NCBI RefSeq assembly: GCF_933775445.1
Contig: NW_026089524.1
Location: forward strand, 62,001-126,000
Source of the DNA: Argentina anserina
Taxonomy: Eukaryota > Streptophyta > Magnoliopsida > Rosales > Rosaceae
DNA length: 64,000 nt
Direction: 5' to 3'
Position 1 is the first letter of the stretch. Every line of letters begins with the position of its first letter. Position numbers and translations under genes: made by a program. The notes beneath the pieces were generated by a model that made no database searches, was not told the origin of the DNA, and was given only the letters and a program-made list of their open reading frames with translations. Below are positions 60,582 to 64,000 of this stretch, piece after piece.

Positions 60582-61716
60582 GTTTCTATTGAATTTGAGA
60601 GTTTTGCAAGTGTGGGAGTGTGTTTCTTTCAAAATGAGTATCTTTACATCGTTTGCATATCTTTACTATTCCAATTGTGTATCTTTTCATTTCTCGTTTG
60701 AGTATCTTTCTGTAAGGCTTTCTGATGCGAGTTTCTATTGAATTTGAGAGTTTTGCAAGTGTGGGAGTGTGGTTCTTTCAAACTGAGTATCTTTACATCG
60801 TTTGCGTATCTTTACTATTCCAATTGTGTATCTTTACATCGTTTGCGTATCTTTACTATTCCAATTGTGTATGTTTTCATTTCTCGTTTGAGTATCTTTT
60901 TGTAAGGCTTCTGATACGAGTTCCTATTGTATTTGAGAGTTTTGCAAGTGTGGGAGTGTGTTTCTTTCAAACTGAGTATCTTTACATCGTTTGCGTATCT
61001 TTACTATTCCAATTGTGTATCTTTACATCGTTTGCGTATCTTTACTATTCCAATTGTGTATCTTTTCATTTCTCGTTTGAGTATCTTTCTGTAAGGCTTC
61101 TGATGGGAGTTTCTATTGTATTTGAGAGTTTTGCAAGTGTGGGAGTGTGTTTCTTTCAAACTGAGTATCTTTACATCGTTTGCGTATCTTTACTATTCCA
61201 ATTGTATATCTTTTCATTTCTCGTTTGAGTATCTTTCTGTAAGGCTTCTGATGGGAGTTTCTATTGTATTTGAGAGTTTTGCAAGTGTGGGAGTGTGTTT
61301 CTTTCAAACTGAGTATCTTTACATCGTTTGCGTATCTTTACTATTCCAATTGTGTATCTTTTCATTTCTCGTTTGAGTATCTTTCTGTAAGGCTTCTGAT
61401 GCGAGTTTCTACTGTATTTGAGAGTTTTGCAAGTGTGGGAGTGTGGTTCTTTCAAACAGAGTATCTTTACATCGTTTGCGTATCTTTACTATTCCAATTG
61501 TGTATCTTTACATCGTTTGCGTATCTTTACTATTCCAATTGTGTATCTTTACATCGTTTGCGTATCTTTACTATTCAAATTGTGTATCTTTACATCGTTT
61601 GCGTATCTTTACTATTCCAATTGTGTATATTTACATCGTTTGCGTATCTTTACTATTCCAATTGTGTATCTTTTCATTTCTCGTTTGAGTATCTTTCTGT
61701 AAGGCTTCTGATGCGA
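60582..61716. repeat. 1135-bp offset block; partner begins at 61717
   Basis: The monomers at 60582 (tttcaaaatgag, tttgcatatc) and 60731 (gtgtggttctttc, tgtatgttttc, tttttgtaagg), and the head of 60920 (gatacgagttcc), recur at 61717, 61866 and 62055. The partner of 60920 then lacks its 41-bp expansion, so the match is about 400 bp long. Confidence 0.75.
61405..61716. repeat. 312-bp monomer with five tandem 41-bp segments
   Basis: The segment from acatcg to gtatcttt is present five times in a row within one monomer, giving 148 + 4 x 41 = 312 bp. The third copy has ctattcaaattg and the fourth ends gtatattt. The homologous monomer at 63628 shares ctactgtatttgag, gtgtggttctttc and tttcaaacagag but has only two segments. 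This is the largest internal expansion in the window. Confidence 0.93.
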
Positions 61717-62203
61717 GTTTCTATTGTATTTGAGAGTTTTGCAAGTGTGGGAGTGTGTTTCTTTCAAAATGAGTATCTTTACATCGTTTGCATATCTTTA
61801 CTATTCCAATTGTGTATCTTTTCATTTCTCGTTTGAGTATCTTTCTGTAAGGCTTTCTGATGCGAGTTTCTATTGAATTTGAGAGTTTTGCAAGTGTGGG
61901 AGTGTGGTTCTTTCAAACTGAGTATCTTTACATCGTTTGCGTATCTTTACTATTCCAATTGTGTATCTTTACATCGTTTGCGTATCTTTACTATTCCAAT
62001 TGTGTATGTTTTCATTTCTCGTTTGAGTATCTTTTTGTAAGGCTTCTGATACGAGTTCCTATTGTATTTGAGAGTTTTGCAAGTGTGGGAGTGTGTTTCT
62101 TTCAAACTGAGTATCTTTACGTCGTTTGCATATCTTTACTATTCCAATTGTGTATCTTTTCATTTCTCGTTTGAGTATCTTTCTGTAAGGCTTTCTGATG
62201 CGA

Positions 62204-62433
62204 GTTTCTATTGAATTTGAAAGTTTTGCAAGTGTGGGAGTGTGTTTTTTTCAAACTGAGTATGTTTACATCGTTTGCGTATCTTTACTATTCCAATTGT
62301 GTATCTTTACATCGTTTGCGTATCTTTACTATTCCAATTGTGTATCTTTACATCGTTTGCGTATCTTTACTATTCCAATTGTGTATCTTTTCATTTCTCG
62401 TTTGAGTATCTTTCTGTAAGGCTTCTGATGCGA
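62204..62433. repeat. 230-bp monomer with three 41-bp segments
   Basis: It has three tandem 41-bp segments in a gtaaggcttctg monomer. It carries gaatttgaaag, gtgtgttttttt and tgagtatgtttac. Its expansion state (3) lies between its neighbours (1 or 2) and the 312-bp monomer (5). Confidence 0.9.
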
Positions 62434-63627
62434 GTTTCTATTGAATTTGAGAGTTTTGCAAGTGTGGGAGTGTGTTTCTTTCAAACTGAGTATCTTTACA
62501 TCGTTTGCGTATCTTTACTATTCCAATTGTGTATCTTTTCAATTCTCGTTTGAGTATCTTTCTGATGCTAGTTTCTATTGAATTTGAGAGTTTTGCAAGT
62601 GTTGGAGTGTGTTTCTTTCCAACTGAGTATCTTTACATCGTTTGCGTATCTTTACTATTCCAATTGTGTATCTTTTCAATTCTCGTTTGAGTATCTTTCT
62701 GAACGGCTTTCTGATGCGAGTTTCTATTGAATTTAAGAGTTTTGCAAGTGTGGGAGTTTTTCTCTTTCAAACTGAGTATCTTTACATCGTTTGCGTATCT
62801 TTACTATTCCAATTGTGTATCTTTTCAATTCCCGTTTCAGTATCTTTCTGTTGCTAGTTTATATTGAATTTGAGAGTTTTGCAAGTGTTGGAGTGTGTTT
62901 CTTTCAAACTGAGTATCTTTACATCGTTTGCGTATCTTTACTCTTCCAATTGTGTATCTTTTCAATTCTCGTTTGAGTATCTTTCTGATGCTAGTTTCTA
63001 TTGAATTTGAGAGTTTTGCAAGTGTTGGAGTGTGTTTCTTTCCAACTGAGTATCTTTACATCGTTTGCGTATCTTTACTATTCCAATTGTGTATCTTTTC
63101 AATTGTCGTTTGAGTATCTTTCTGTAAGGCTTCTGATGCGAGTTTCTATTGTATTTGAGAGTTTTGCAAGTGCGGGAGTGTGTTTCTTTCAAACTGAGTA
63201 TCTTTACATCGTTTGCGTATCTTTACTATTCCAATTGTGTATCTTTTCATTTCTCGTTTGAGTATCTTTCTGTAAGGCTTTCTAATGCGAGTTTCTATTG
63301 AATTTGAGAGTTTTGCAAGTGTGGGACTGTGTTTCTTTCAAACTGAGTATCTTTACATCGTTTGCGTATCTTTACTATTCCAATTGTGTATCTTTACATC
63401 GTTTGCGTATCTTTACTATTCCAATTGTGTATCTTTTCATTTCTCGTTTTAGTATCTTTCTGTAAGGCTTCTGATGCGAGTTTCTATTGTATTTGAGAGT
63501 TTTACAAGTGTGGGAGTGTGTTTCTTTCAAACTGAGTATCTTTACATCGTTTGCGTATCTTTACTATTCCAATTGTGTATCTTTTCATTTCTCGTTTGAG
63601 TATCTTTCTGTAAGGCTTCTGATGCGA

Positions 63628-63815
63628 GTTTCTACTGTATTTGAGAGTTTTGCAAGTGTGGGAGTGTGGTTCTTTCAAACAGAGTATCTTTACATCGTTT
63701 GCGTATCTTTACTATTCCAATTGTGTATCTTTACATCGTTTGCGTATTTTTACTATTCCAATTGTGATCTTTTCATTTCTCGTTTGAGTATCTTTCTGTA
63801 AGGCTTCTGATGCGA
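63628..63815. repeat. 188-bp monomer, two-segment homologue of the 312-bp monomer
   Basis: It matches 61405-61716 at offset 2223 in its left half but has two 41-bp segments, not five. It has tttgcgtatttttac in the second segment and caattgtgatctttt (one T lost), which creates one of the very few GATC sites in the window. Confidence 0.88.
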
Positions 63816-64000
63816 GTTTCTATTGTATTTGAGAGTTTTGCAAGTGTTGGAGTGTGGTTCTTTCAAACTGAGTATCTTTACATCGTTTGCGTATCTTTAC
63901 TATTCCAATTGTGTATCTTTACATCGTTTGCGTATCTTTACTATTCCAATTGTGTATCTTTTCATTTCTCGTTTTAGTATCTTTCTGTAAGGCTTCTGAT

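Larger units (their letters stand above)
1..64000. repeat. Satellite DNA array, 149/137-bp monomer family, whole window
   Basis: Every stretch of the window parses into head-to-tail copies of one monomer, always in the same orientation, without any inversion or insertion of foreign DNA. Fixed landmarks recur in each copy: gtttctattg at the start, then ttttgcaag, tttctttcaaactgag, acatcgtttgcg, ctattccaattgtg, ttctcgtttgagtatc and ctttctgatgc. I count about 427 monomers, mean close to 150 bp. The array starts in phase at base 1 and ends four bases short of a complete monomer at base 64000, so it continues on both sides. There is no gap longer than a few bases that lacks repeat, so no region is left for genes. 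Large tandem arrays of this kind are typical of eukaryotic heterochromatin; which chromosomal site this is cannot be read from the sequence. Confidence 0.99.
60582..64000. repeat. Satellite domain A' (A-type monomers return)
   Basis: Twenty monomers with domain A hallmarks: gtaaggcttctg, ttcatttctcg, ctattgtatttgag, tttctttccaactgag, and at 62857 the ctgttgctagtttatattg form also seen at 1020 and 3556. Nine of the twenty carry the 41-bp expansion, far more than elsewhere. New variants are gtgtggttctttc, tttcaaacagag and gatacgagttcc. The last monomer (63816-64000) lacks only its final four bases. Confidence 0.83.

Noticed and set aside
60725..61228. 167-codon frame starting at a real ATG (gatgcgagtttc)
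   Set aside because: The ATG is part of the conserved gatgcgag landmark of most monomers. The frame is open only because two successive monomers carry the 41-bp expansion.
61264..61836. Longest open frame, 190 codons
   Set aside because: It runs through the 312-bp monomer because 312 is a multiple of three and the 41-bp segments carry no stop in the frames read. It starts at TTG and has no recognisable domain or gene context.
1..64000. CRISPR-like array of repeats and spacers
   Set aside because: There are no unique spacers; whole monomers are homologous along their full length, units are 137-149 bp, and no cas-like gene exists.

Overview
This window is one uninterrupted tandem satellite DNA array. 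From base 1 to base 64000 I find only head-to-tail copies of one monomer family, all in the same orientation. I see no gene, RNA gene, transposon or unique sequence. My hand parse gives about 427 monomers. They come in two main lengths, 149 bp and 137 bp, with 148 bp and internally expanded (189-312 bp) variants. The monomer used as phase starts at 'gtttctattg', and base 1 is exactly such a start. The array runs off both ends of the window. A consensus long monomer (13570-13718) has 68 T, 29 A, 23 C and 29 G, so it is about 65% A+T with a strong T-over-A strand bias. An array of this size and kind points to a eukaryotic nuclear genome, probably a (peri)centromeric, subtelomeric or other heterochromatic block in a long-read assembly. 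I do not recognise the satellite family and cannot name the species.

Layout, from diagnostic variants: domain A (1-5954), domain B (5955-29259, with a mosaic junction from about 26.4 kb), domain C (29260-60581) and domain A' (60582-64000), which returns to A-type monomers. Each domain is built of nested, near-identical multi-monomer blocks (higher-order repeats, HORs) of many sizes. Domain A has 2536 bp (17 monomers) and 1454 bp (10). Domain B has 2053 bp (14), 1197 bp (8; six copies), 870, 721 and 601 bp. Domain C has 1970 bp (13), 1763 bp (12), 3160 bp (21), 1316, 1014 and 744 bp. A 6.2 kb segment of 41 monomers is also present twice, 12195 bp apart.

At a finer scale the monomer is itself made of about seven degenerate 17-22 bp blocks beginning GAGT or GTATCTTT. 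Most recurrent length variants (-12, -19, +41, +45 bp) can be explained by gain or loss between short direct repeats. The many short open frames are by-products of the T-rich repeat. They mostly begin at TTG, read as hydrophobic residues, and change frame at each monomer because 149 and 137 are not multiples of 3. The interest of the window lies in its repeat architecture and in the record of unequal exchange, conversion and CpG decay it preserves.
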